This document shows positions 8,659-17,500 of a DNA stretch of 64,000 nucleotides, piece by piece. Numbering within the stretch: position 1 is the stretch's first letter; each line of letters begins with the position of its first letter. The notes below the pieces were generated by a model. That model saw only the letters and a list, made by a program, of their open reading frames with translations. It was not told the origin of the DNA and made no database searches. The stretch covers positions 55,088 to 119,087 of the forward strand of contig NZ_JARVWP010000023.1 in assembly GCF_029846235.1 (NCBI RefSeq), written 5' to 3'. Both the position numbers and the translations under genes were made by a program. This DNA is from Bradyrhizobium sp. CER78. GTDB lineage: Bacteria > Pseudomonadota > Alphaproteobacteria > Rhizobiales > Xanthobacteraceae.

Positions 8659-9198
8659 GGTGGTCGATTCCTCAAGCCAGAGAGTTGTCTGTGTGAAGCC
8701 CTTCATTTCGCCGTCGCAACGATCGTGCGCCTTTCTGACAGTTAAACTGACGAGTTCTAGAACGTGAGTGAAGGCTGCCAAATTCCTGCAAATCCATCTT
8801 AGCGATCGCAAGCATCTGGATCCGGTAGGCCTTGAACGCCCATCGAGATGGAAATGCGTCAGCCGATCGCACGCCTCTGCGACGGCTGGCCAAGGAGGTT
8901 TTACGTCGGGTTACAACCATTGGTGGCTTACGAGACCGATAGACATCCGATGATGCCGCCGCGAGCTGCGCGAGCCGTCCTCTTGCAGGACGTCGCTCAT
9001 CGAATTTGAGGTCTTCCGGCTAGAAACTCGCCACTAGACATCTCGAGGCAAATCAAAAGCTCAACTCTGCGTGCCTCCACTGCTGCTCTCCCCGACGCAG
9101 GTCTGCTTGTTCGACGCGCACGCCTTTGAATCCGTGTCCAACTCGATTCAGTTCTTGGCGCTGCGCGCTCAATCATCCGATCGATAACGAGTGAGCCC
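8659..9198. other. 540-bp non-coding region upstream of cyoE copy 1
   Basis: No gene is supported here. The part next to cyoE, 8659 to about 8715, resembles the sequence upstream of the second cyoE. It contains two small symmetric elements, CAGTTAAACTG near 8738 and GTTCTAGAAC near 8755, that may belong to the cyo promoter. The rest shows no obvious FNR-type box. In the second cluster this spacer is missing because of a deletion. Confidence 0.5.
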
Positions 9199-10536
9199 CT
9201 AAGGTTCAGGTATCAATCGCGAGCTGCGCTGACCGGTGAAATACGACCAGAGCCACTGGCGCTGTACGCGCAGGCGGTTCTGTAACTGCGGCAACGAGAG
9301 GATGTGAATGAACGCCCACACCAGCCACGTCAGGAAGCCGCTGGTGCGTAGCCAACCACGCTCCAGTACGGCGTAATTCTTGCCGACGACTGCCATGTTG
9401 CCCTTGTCGAAATAGCGGAATGGGCGTTTGACCTTCTGCCCCTTCAGCTCCTTTGCGATTAACCGCCCGACATAACGTCCTTCCTGGATCGCCGCCTGCG
9501 CGACGCCTGGTACCGGGTGTTCGTTTTGCATGACCGACGCCGCATCGCCCACGACAAAGACGCCGGGCGCGTCCACGACCTTCAGGAAGGGATCAACGAG
9601 CGCGCGCCCGGCGCGGTCCGTCTTGGCGCCCAGCATCTTTGGAATAGGCGATGCCGCAACTCCAGCGGTCCACAGCACCGTGGCGCTGGGGATCCTGACC
9701 GTCGCGCTGGGGATCCCGCTTTCGCTGGCGACCACGCCCTCCGCGTCGACGGTCTTGACCTTCACTCCGGTCAGGACTTTCACACCGAGATTCATGAGCC
9801 GTCGGGTCACCCTGCGAGAGAGCGACTCGGCAAAGGTCGGCAGAACCCGGCTACCGGCGTCGAGTAGAATAATGCTGGCCTGTGCCGGATCGATGCGGCG
9901 GAAATTTCCGCGCAGCGTGACCCTCACCATCTGCGCCAGAGACGCCGCGAGTTCCACGCCTGTTGGGCCGGCGCCGACCAGCACGAACGTCATTTGTCGC
10001 GCGCGCTCGCTGTCGTCCTCGGTCGTTGCGGCCAATTCGAACGCGCCCAGGATTTTGGCCCGGATCGTCTCGGCGTCGCTGAGATTCTTGAGGCCCGGCG
10101 CATGCTGCGCGAACTCGTCGTGCCCGAAGTAACTCGGACGTGCGCCGGTCGCGACCACCAGATAGTCGTAGGCGATCTTGCGAATGCCCACGCCGGGGGA
10201 GGACGCCTCGATCGTGCGGGAAGCGACGTCGAGCCCCGCGACCTCGGCCAGCAGCACGCTCAGGTTTCGCTGCTTTACCTCGAGCTGACGGATCGGGGCG
10301 GCGATCTCCGCAGGCGAAAGGACCGCCGTCGCCACTTGGTAGAGCAGCGGCTGAAAGATATGGTGGTTGCGGCGGTCGATCAGGACGACATCGACATCGG
10401 CGCGCCGCAGCGCACGTGCTGCAGCGATTCCGGCAAAGCCGGCGCCGACGATGACGACACGCTTTCGCTCCCGGTGGGCAGCCTCGACGCCGGGGGGCGC
10501 TTTATCAGGCCCAGTCTCGGCCAACATCAAACTCAT
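9199..10536 (-). CDS. ndh: Type II NADH:quinone oxidoreductase (NDH-2)
   Basis: A 445-residue flavoprotein that oxidises NADH and reduces ubiquinone without proton pumping. The FAD-binding GAGFAG motif is at 31-36 in VVIVGAGFAGIAAAR, a second Rossmann motif VLVGAGPTGVELA binds NADH, and VVGDAA is the FAD ribityl contact. The C-terminal segment (WLRTSGFLTWLVWAFIHIL) is the usual amphipathic membrane anchor. A GAGGTG site precedes the ATG. It lies upstream of cyoEABCD on the same strand, so NADH electrons could flow directly to the bo oxidase pool. A decayed copy occupies the same place in cluster 2. Confidence 0.93.
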   Translation of the reverse strand: MSLMLAETGPDKAPPGVEAAHRERKRVVIVGAGFAGIAAARALRRADVDVVLIDRRNHHIFQPLLYQVATAVLSPAEIAAPIRQLEVKQRNLSVLLAEVAGLDVASRTIEASSPGVGIRKIAYDYLVVATGARPSYFGHDEFAQHAPGLKNLSDAETIRAKILGAFELAATTEDDSERARQMTFVLVGAGPTGVELAASLAQMVRVTLRGNFRRIDPAQASIILLDAGSRVLPTFAESLSRRVTRRLMNLGVKVLTGVKVKTVDAEGVVASESGIPSATVRIPSATVLWTAGVAASPIPKMLGAKTDRAGRALVDPFLKVVDAPGVFVVGDAASVMQNEHPVPGVAQAAIQEGRYVGRLIAKELKGQKVKRPFRYFDKGNMAVVGKNYAVLERGWLRTSGFLTWLVWAFIHILSLPQLQNRLRVQRQWLWSYFTGQRSSRLIPEP

Positions 10537-10596
10537 AGGTTCACCTCGTTGGTGGTCATTGACGGCTTCAGCGAGCTTCTGTCGGGAACGATGCTC

Positions 10597-10779
10597 TCAG
10601 CGCTCTCGCCATTCGGGTTCGCTACGGCATACCGGCTCACGAGAAACCGCTAGTTTGCAATGCGCGGGCTTTCCCGGTGAGGGGACTGCGCTGAGCGAAT
10701 CTGGCCTCAGCGTGATCAGGAACAGCGCGAAGCAAAGGGCTCCCATGATGAACGTGACCACGCTCAACACATCCTTCAT
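10597..10779 (-). CDS. Small single-pass membrane protein (copy 1)
   Basis: A 60-residue protein starting MKDVLSVVTFIMGALCFALF, which forms one transmembrane helix, followed by a basic cytoplasmic or periplasmic tail with two cysteines (HCKLAV, PVCRSE). A GGAG site lies upstream. Its paralogue at 62.49 kb is similar along the whole length, including the tail end (RSEPE-RER), so selection on the product is plausible. It directly precedes ndh in both clusters and may be a small accessory subunit of the respiratory chain; the function is unknown. Confidence 0.6.
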   Translation of the reverse strand: MKDVLSVVTFIMGALCFALFLITLRPDSLSAVPSPGKPAHCKLAVSREPVCRSEPEWRER

Positions 10780-10823
10780 GGGAGGCTCCGATGCAGTTCC
10801 TGCTTCGTGGGACCGCTATGGTC

Positions 10824-12356
10824 TCAACGCTCCAGCCATTCGGGTTTGCTCGAGCCGCGCGGCACAAGCACCGTCCTGAACGAGCCAGGAGTCTTCGAAA
10901 GGACACCCTGGTCGGTCATGCCCTGATACGTGCCCAGCGGGGTTTCCGCAGTGAACAGATCAGGTGCAATCCTTGCGTGCTCGTCGGATGAACCAGCGGT
11001 CGAGCGGGCATAGTTCTTGTCGAACAGTCCGAGCGAATACAGCCACAGCATCGTCCGTGTCAGAGACACGGTGACCCGATAGCTGCCGCCCTCGACGGCG
11101 CGCCTACGCAAAGCCGCGAGAACGCCAACCGTTCCAAGCCAACCCACGACATTGTCGCACAGCGGTATGATGGGCGGCGACTTCGGATGCGCAGGCGTAC
11201 CCTCGATGCAGAACAGTCCCGATACGGCGCCCCCAATCTCATCGAACCCCGGTCGACTCTTCCACGAACCTTTGTTGCCGTGGAGCAGGACCTGAGCATG
11301 AATCAAGCCAGGCTTCTTCGCGGAGAGCGTTTCGGCATCAAGACCGTGGCGCTCCAGATAGCCGGGACGCCGATTGGCAAAGAAGATGTCGGCAACTTTC
11401 AGCAACTCGTCGAATTTCGCACGATCCTCGTTGGAGGAATCCAGAATGGCCTGGCGCATCCCGACCTGGACGTCCAGGACAAACGCGTCGTGCTCGGGAT
11501 CATCCGGACGCCAGAGGTTGAGAACATCGGCTCCATACCAAGCGAGGTCTCTGCCGATACCGGCCCCGGCAATCACGTGGCCCATGCCGAAGGCGCGTAT
11601 GCCGTCCAACGGGGTCTTTGCGTCCTTCTTGAAGGGGATTGGGTCGCTCTCCCCAATCTTCTCCACTGAGATCAATGGCATTCTGGAGAGCACCTCGGTG
11701 TACTGGGGCTCGTTGCGGAACTCCTCGAACGTGCGCACCTTGGCGAGGACGAGCCCGGCCTCGGCTGCCGCGTCCTCCAGTTCATCGGCACGCCACTGGA
11801 GGATGGCGTTGTTCACGGACTCGGGGCTCGCGCTACACCGAAGGAAGTTCAGAGCCCTGGCTTCGCCTTTGGGATAGATGTTCAAAGCGACGACGTGGCG
11901 TCCGTCGCGGGTTTCACGAAACAACGGCAGCTCGAAGAACGGGTTCGTGCCCTCGACGAAGAGCAAAGGGGGGCGTCCATTGAGGGTTTCCCACTTCTGA
12001 TCGAAGAAGCCGCAGAACCGCTGCAGTGCCTTGCGGACATCGACGGAGATATCCTGGCCCTCACCCGTGCGGTCTCGCCAAAGTGAAGCTACGGCAACGG
12101 CCTTGGAGGCGAGACCGATCGCAGCCATGCTGCCAAACTTGAACTGGCTCGGTACGATTGGGTCGCTGCCGTAGAAGCTAATCTTACCGCCGCTATCCCC
12201 GGTCGACAGTGCGACATCCTTCAGGACATCGTTGAGAGCGCCGTGCAGGTCCATTTTCGAACCGCTCTCGGGATTGCTGAACTTCGATTCAATCGTCTCG
12301 GTGAGTAGATCCGGCTTGAGCTCTTCTGCAGCCTGGAAGGTCGTCGCGATGTTCAT
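10824..12356 (-). CDS. CaiB/BaiF family (class III) CoA-transferase, about 510 aa
   Basis: The 510-residue protein belongs to the class III CoA-transferases, which move CoA between carboxylic acids such as carnitine, formyl or succinyl donors. Family segments are visible: GMGHVIAGAGIGRDLAWYGADVLNLWRPDD near 290, a DVQVGMRQAILD stretch, and RPGYLERHGLDAETLSAKKPGLIHAQV. It is longer than the usual 400 residues because of an N-terminal block of about 250 residues that itself resembles a CaiB segment (GLASKAVAVASLWRDRTGEG). The ATG at 12356 is preferred to the TTG six bases upstream. It is followed by the small membrane gene and preceded by a hydroxyacyl-CoA dehydrogenase, a pair absent from cluster 2. 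Confidence 0.82.
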   Translation of the reverse strand: MNIATTFQAAEELKPDLLTETIESKFSNPESGSKMDLHGALNDVLKDVALSTGDSGGKISFYGSDPIVPSQFKFGSMAAIGLASKAVAVASLWRDRTGEGQDISVDVRKALQRFCGFFDQKWETLNGRPPLLFVEGTNPFFELPLFRETRDGRHVVALNIYPKGEARALNFLRCSASPESVNNAILQWRADELEDAAAEAGLVLAKVRTFEEFRNEPQYTEVLSRMPLISVEKIGESDPIPFKKDAKTPLDGIRAFGMGHVIAGAGIGRDLAWYGADVLNLWRPDDPEHDAFVLDVQVGMRQAILDSSNEDRAKFDELLKVADIFFANRRPGYLERHGLDAETLSAKKPGLIHAQVLLHGNKGSWKSRPGFDEIGGAVSGLFCIEGTPAHPKSPPIIPLCDNVVGWLGTVGVLAALRRRAVEGGSYRVTVSLTRTMLWLYSLGLFDKNYARSTAGSSDEHARIAPDLFTAETPLGTYQGMTDQGVLSKTPGSFRTVLVPRGSSKPEWLER

Positions 12357-12405
12357 GTGCAAGTCTTTCTCGTGTGGAGGAGTATCGGTTGCTCGTGGCG
12401 GATCG

Positions 12406-13380
12406 CTATTCAGCGGCGACTTCGCGTGGAGCGGAGGTCTCCGGCCGTTTGCTGCGCAGTTGAAGAAGGCCGATCAGAATCTCGTCCCGCTCCGCCGCAA
12501 GCTCTTCGATCGCGCGCGATCCGACCTCGGCATGGACGCTGTCGATTAGCTTTCGCTGGACCTCTGGGGTCATATCCGGCGAGCCAAGTGTTTTCCACCA
12601 GCCCATCATCGGGCCGAGCAAACCTGCAAAGGCGTGCTCGATGCCGCCGGAGCCGCCACCGAGGTGATTGAGCATCATGTTGCCCATGACTCCCCAGCGC
12701 AGGCCCGGTCCCCAGGAGAGAGCCGTGTCGACGTCAGCAGCGCTGACGACGCCCTCGGCGACGAGATAGTAGACTTCCCGCGCCAAAGCCGCTTGCAGGC
12801 GGTTGGCAACGTGGCCCGGCATTTCCTTGTTGATGCGAACCGTCTTGCGCCCGATTGACGAATAGAATTCGTCGGCGCGCCGGATCGTCTCCTCCGATGT
12901 TTTGTCGCCGCCAACGATCTCGACCAGCGGGATCAAATGCGGTGGATTGAAGGGATGGCCGATCACGCAGCGCTCCGGGTGTGCCTGCGCGCCCGGTTGG
13001 ATCTGGCTCATGGGGATGCCTGATGAACTCGACGCGATGATGACGTCAGGCGGCAAAAGCGCATCAAGCTGACCGTAGAGCTTCTGCTTGAAGTCGACCC
13101 GCTCTGGTCCGTTTTCCTGAACGAAATCTGCGGCCGCCATCGCTTCGGCGAGGTTCGCGGTGAACGTCAGATTCGTCCTCGATGCATTCGGGGACAGTCC
13201 CAGACGCTCGAGTGCCGGCCATGCGGCGTCAACAAACTTTCTCAAATTCGCTTCCGCATTCGGTGCCGGGTCGCTCGCGATCACCTCCAATCCTTTGGCT
13301 AGGTAAAGCGCTGACCAGCTTGCGCCGATCACACCTGCGCCGACGATTGCGACGCGGTGAATGGGTTTCGTGTTAGTCAT
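12406..13380 (-). CDS. 3-hydroxyacyl-CoA dehydrogenase family protein (carnitine dehydrogenase-like)
   Basis: A 324-residue NAD-dependent dehydrogenase. The N-terminal Rossmann motif is VAIVGAGVIGASWSALYLAK, and the catalytic region includes ASSSSGIPMSQ and the histidine-containing HPFNPPHLIPLVEIVGG. Length and motifs match L-carnitine 3-dehydrogenase, lambda-crystallin and short 3-hydroxyacyl-CoA dehydrogenases, which cannot be separated by eye. Pairing with a CaiB-type transferase just downstream is in keeping with carnitine or betainyl-CoA metabolism, but that is inference. A GGAGAG site precedes the ATG. Confidence 0.85.
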   Translation of the reverse strand: MTNTKPIHRVAIVGAGVIGASWSALYLAKGLEVIASDPAPNAEANLRKFVDAAWPALERLGLSPNASRTNLTFTANLAEAMAAADFVQENGPERVDFKQKLYGQLDALLPPDVIIASSSSGIPMSQIQPGAQAHPERCVIGHPFNPPHLIPLVEIVGGDKTSEETIRRADEFYSSIGRKTVRINKEMPGHVANRLQAALAREVYYLVAEGVVSAADVDTALSWGPGLRWGVMGNMMLNHLGGGSGGIEHAFAGLLGPMMGWWKTLGSPDMTPEVQRKLIDSVHAEVGSRAIEELAAERDEILIGLLQLRSKRPETSAPREVAAE

Positions 13381-13403
13381 GGTTTGACTCTCCTGCTCGA
13401 TTG

Positions 13404-14318
13404 TCAGACTTCGACGTAGGCAATGCCGGTGAGGTTGCCCTGGGCGTAGAGGAAGTTGCGCTCGTTCTTGCCGTCGAGATCGGCGGAATAGACCGAGCCG
13501 GCGAAGTCGGTCACAAACAGCCGGTTGCCGGGTACATCGAGGGAGAGGCCGATGCCCTCCATCAAATGCGTAATCAGGATCTCCGGCTGCGCCTTCTTAT
13601 CGATCGGCGCGCGATTGACCGTGTTGCCGCGCGGAGGATCGCCGCGGTCGGTCCAGTAGAGGAGACGGTTCGCCCGATCGAGCTCGAGGTCGATCGGCTC
13701 CGGCAGGCGATCGAACAGCACCTCGATGTCGGAGCGGTTCGCCGGGCTCTCCCCCTTCGGGAGGTCGATGTTGGCGCGGAAGATGCGGCCGAGGTTGCCG
13801 TTGTCAGGACCCTTTTGCGTCCAGTAGATGTGCCGCCGTTCGGGATCGACGGTGATTCCGACGCACCACCGGGTTTGATCTTTCCGGTCCTTGTCGCCGC
13901 GGCCGGTCTCGACCAGCGTTTCGACCTGCGAGCCGTCGAGGTTCGCGCGCATCACGCGCATGCCTTCGCGGTCGCACCAATAGAGCTTCTTTCCCTCTTC
14001 ATCGAGGTGCATCTGTTTCGGCGTATACGTAACGCCTGGTGGAATGATGATTTTGCGATTCCCACCGTCGAGATCGGCTCGCTCGATCGAGCCGTCATTG
14101 AGGTTGGGAACGCCCATGTTGGTCCAATAGATATGACCTGCCTCCAAATCGACCGCGATGCCGTCGGGAAAGCGGCAATCGGTGACGATGGTCTTGCGGT
14201 CGGAGCCATCCGGATTCATCGAGTGAATGCGGTCCCCGCTCAGTTCGAGAACGAACAGCCTGCCGGAGCGGGCGACGCTCGATGAATTCTTCGATTTGGT
14301 TGCTTCAAGTACCGTCAT
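13404..14318 (-). CDS. YWTD (LDL-receptor class B type) beta-propeller protein (copy 1)
   Basis: A 304-residue protein built from repeated blades with the IYWTN/LYWCD/IYWTQ/LYWTD signature (for example near residues 75, 125, 155 and 215), each followed by an R-A-D/N-L-D-G loop. Such repeats form a six-bladed propeller. There is no signal peptide or membrane segment. The role is unknown; some relatives are annotated as SMP-30/gluconolactonase-like without evidence of that reaction. The gene begins the minus-strand cluster in both respiratory regions, so a link with the respiratory genes is likely. A GAAGGA site precedes the ATG. Confidence 0.85.
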   Translation of the reverse strand: MTVLEATKSKNSSSVARSGRLFVLELSGDRIHSMNPDGSDRKTIVTDCRFPDGIAVDLEAGHIYWTNMGVPNLNDGSIERADLDGGNRKIIIPPGVTYTPKQMHLDEEGKKLYWCDREGMRVMRANLDGSQVETLVETGRGDKDRKDQTRWCVGITVDPERRHIYWTQKGPDNGNLGRIFRANIDLPKGESPANRSDIEVLFDRLPEPIDLELDRANRLLYWTDRGDPPRGNTVNRAPIDKKAQPEILITHLMEGIGLSLDVPGNRLFVTDFAGSVYSADLDGKNERNFLYAQGNLTGIAYVEV

Positions 14319-14594
14319 GGATTTTCCTTCGGGTCAGAGTTGCCGCGTCTCGCTGGCCTCTAGTTGACCCACGTGCGCCATCGTTGCGAGTAAAGGCCGG
14401 CAAATCGCGCCAAATTGTCGCTAACCGGAAGGAAGGTTTCGCGTATTCCGGATCGGGCAAGATCCATCGGACGGCTGGTATTTCTCAGGCGATCGGGTAC
14501 GATTTCTACAGCCGGAGCGAGGCCGCGCACATCGCGCACGCAAAGTGTGGCTGGCCCGAACTCAATTGGGAGTCCGAATGCCGGAGGCTCGGAG
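14319..14594. repeat. Divergent promoter region carrying a dispersed leader element
   Basis: This non-coding gap separates the minus-strand beta-propeller gene from the plus-strand kinase. Its section 14395-14525 resembles 63815-63930, upstream of the second propeller gene (shared blocks GGGTACGATTTCT and GATCGGGCAAGATC/GATCAAGCAAGATC), and more weakly 41797-41890. The element was therefore duplicated with the propeller gene and now also forms the leader of the kinase gene. Confidence 0.5.
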
Positions 14595-17500
14595 ATGGTG
14601 CCGCATTCGCAGAACGTCGCGAACGTGGACGGTGGCTCTCAGGTCTTGTGGAGAGACGGCGAGCGCGTGTTTCACCGCGGCTGGCGACTCGATGATGAGG
14701 GTAAGCGGTGCGCCGTGCTGCTCATTGTTCCTGCGACCGAGCACCCGTCTCGTTCAACCTTCGATCGCTTCAGTCACGAATACGAACTGAAGGACGAACT
14801 CGATAGCACGTGGGCAGTGCGGCCATTGGAGCTCGTGCGCGAAGCCAATCGGACCGTGCTGGTGCTCGATGATGCGGGCGGTGAGCCGCTCGAGATGTTG
14901 CTCGGCGTGCCCATGGATATCGGGCGCTTCTTGCGCCTCGGCAGCACTATTGCCTCGGTCGTGGGCAAGCTTCACCGGCGCGGGCTCATCCACAAGGACA
15001 TCAAGCCAGCCAACATCCTCCTCAACGGGGCGACCGGCGAGGTGAAGCTGACGGGGTTCGGTATTGCGTCGCGCTTCGAGCGTGAACGCCAATCGCCTCA
15101 CCCTCCCGAGATGATTGCCGGCACACTCGCCTACATGGCGCCCGAGCAGACCGGGCGGATGAATCGGTCAATCGATTCGCGAAGCGACCTCTACGCGCTC
15201 GGCATCACCTTCTACCAGATGCTCACCGGTGTCTTGCCGTTTGTCGCCACGGAGCCGATGGAATGGGTGCACTGCCATCTCGCGAGGCGGCCGGTGCCGC
15301 CTGCCGAGCGGCTGCAAGAAATCCCTGGCGCCGTCTCGGCAATCATCATGAAGTTACTCGCGAAGAGGGCCGAAGATCGCTATCAAACGGCGGCCGGCCT
15401 CGAAAGCGACCTTTGCAGCTGCCTGATCGAATGGGAGGCGCGGGGCCGCATCGACGACTTTCCGCTGGGCGAAAACGACACGTCCGATCGGCTCCGGATC
15501 CCCGAGAAACTCTACGGGCGGCGGCGCGAGGTTGAGACTTTGCTCGCCTCCTTCGATCGCATCGTCAACGGTGGCGCCCCGGAACTGGTCCTGGTTTATG
15601 GCTACTCCGGCATCGGCAAATCGTCGGTCGTCAACGAGCTGCAGTCGGTGCTGGTACCGCCGCGCGGCCTGTTCGCATCCGGCAAGTTCGATCAGCTCAA
15701 ACGCGATATCCCATACGCGACGCTGGCACAGGCCCTTCAGAGCCTGATCCGGCCGCTACTCGGTAAGAGCGACGCCGATCTCGCGTCATGGCGCGACGCC
15801 TTGTGGGGAACCCTGGGATCTAACGCGGGACTGATGGCGGATCTCGTTCCTGAACTAAAGCACCTCATGGGTGAGCTACCGCCGGTCGTTGAGCTTCCGC
15901 CGCAGGACGCCCAGCGACGCTTCCAGACGGTGCTTCGGCAGCTGATCGGCGTTTTTGCGCGGCCGGAGCATCCTCTGGCGCTGTTCCTCGATGACTTGCA
16001 GTGGCTCGATGCAGCGACGCTGGACCTTCTTGAGGACCTGTTGAGCCGATCCGATCTCCGTAATCTCCTCCTCATCGGCGCCTACCGCGATAACGAGGTC
16101 ACCGCAACGCATCCGCTCATGCGTAAGCTGCAAGCAATCCGCGCAACCGGAAGGGTACGGGATATCAAGCTGGTGCCCCTGGCGACCAGTGACCTCGGAA
16201 ATCTTGTTGCGGACGCGCTCCGCTCCAACCCCGAGCAGACTGACCTGCTTGCTGGGCTGGTGCACGCGAAGACGAACGGCAATCCGTTCTTCGTCATCCA
16301 GTTTCTTCACGTGCTCGCCGACGAGGGGCTGCTGGCCTTTGATCAGGCGCGGGGGCGATGGTCCTGGGACATGGGAGGCATCCACGCCAAGAGAAACACG
16401 GACAATGTCGTGGAGCTTCTGGCTGAAAAGTTGACGCGGTTATCACCCGACACCCAGGACGCGTTGCGACAGCTCGCTTGCCTGGGCAATGTCGTAGATG
16501 TCGCGATCCTCTCGGCTGTTCTTAACATATCGGAGGATCTGGTGCACGCGGCCCTCTCGGAGGCCGTTAGTCAACAACTCATCGACCGCGTCGTACGCTC
16601 CTACAAGTTCGTTCACGACCGGGTGCAGGAAGCCGCCTATGCGCTGATCCCGGAGGCGTCACGTGCGGAAGCGCATTTGACGATCGGCCGTCTGCTCCTG
16701 GCGCAGACACCTCCGGAAAAGCGGGACGAAGCGATCTTCGAGATTGTCAGCCAGCTCAACCGCGGCGCGCCATTGATCTCCTCGTTCGATGAATGCGAGC
16801 AACTGGCCCGGCTGAATCTGATCGCGGGTAAGCGCGCTAAGACGTCGACGGCCTATGACGCGTCGCTTACCTATTTCGAGGCCGGTGCTGCAACGTTGCC
16901 GGAGGATTCGTGGGAGCGGCATCGTGAGCTCATGTTCGAACTGGAGCTTCACCGGGCCGAATGCGAATTCTTGACCGGCGAATTGGCCGCCGCGGAGAAT
17001 CGGCTGACGCTGCTGTCAGCTCGCGCCGCCAATACCGTCGAACGGGCAGCCGCCGCGTGCCTGCGAATAGACGTGTATACGGCCCGTGGGCGAATGAGCG
17101 AAGCGGTCGCTGTCGGCCTGGAATGTCTCCAACATGTGGGCGTGGCATGGTCGGCACATCCTGCGGACGAGGAGGTGCGTCGCGAATATCAGCTGATCTG
17201 GTCCAAGCTCGGTGGCCGCGCGATCGAGGAGCTGGTTGACCTGCCGCTGATGGCCGATCCCGCATCCCTCGCCATTCTCGATGTTCTGAGCAAGCTCGGG
17301 CCAGCAGCGGTGTTCACGGATGCGAACCTGCTTGCGTTGGTCGGCTGCGGGGCGGTCAGCCTCAGCCTCGATCGCGGCAACAGCGATGGCTCGTCCAACG
17401 GGTATGTCCGGGTCGGCATGGTTGCCGGTCCGCTTTTCGGGGACTACAGGGCCGGATATCGATTTGGCCGAGTCGGCTACGAACTGGTCGAGCGGCGCAA

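Noticed and set aside
13401..14285. A 294-codon plus-strand frame opposite the propeller gene
   Set aside because: It is antisense to conserved YWTD blades and has no recognisable domain of its own.
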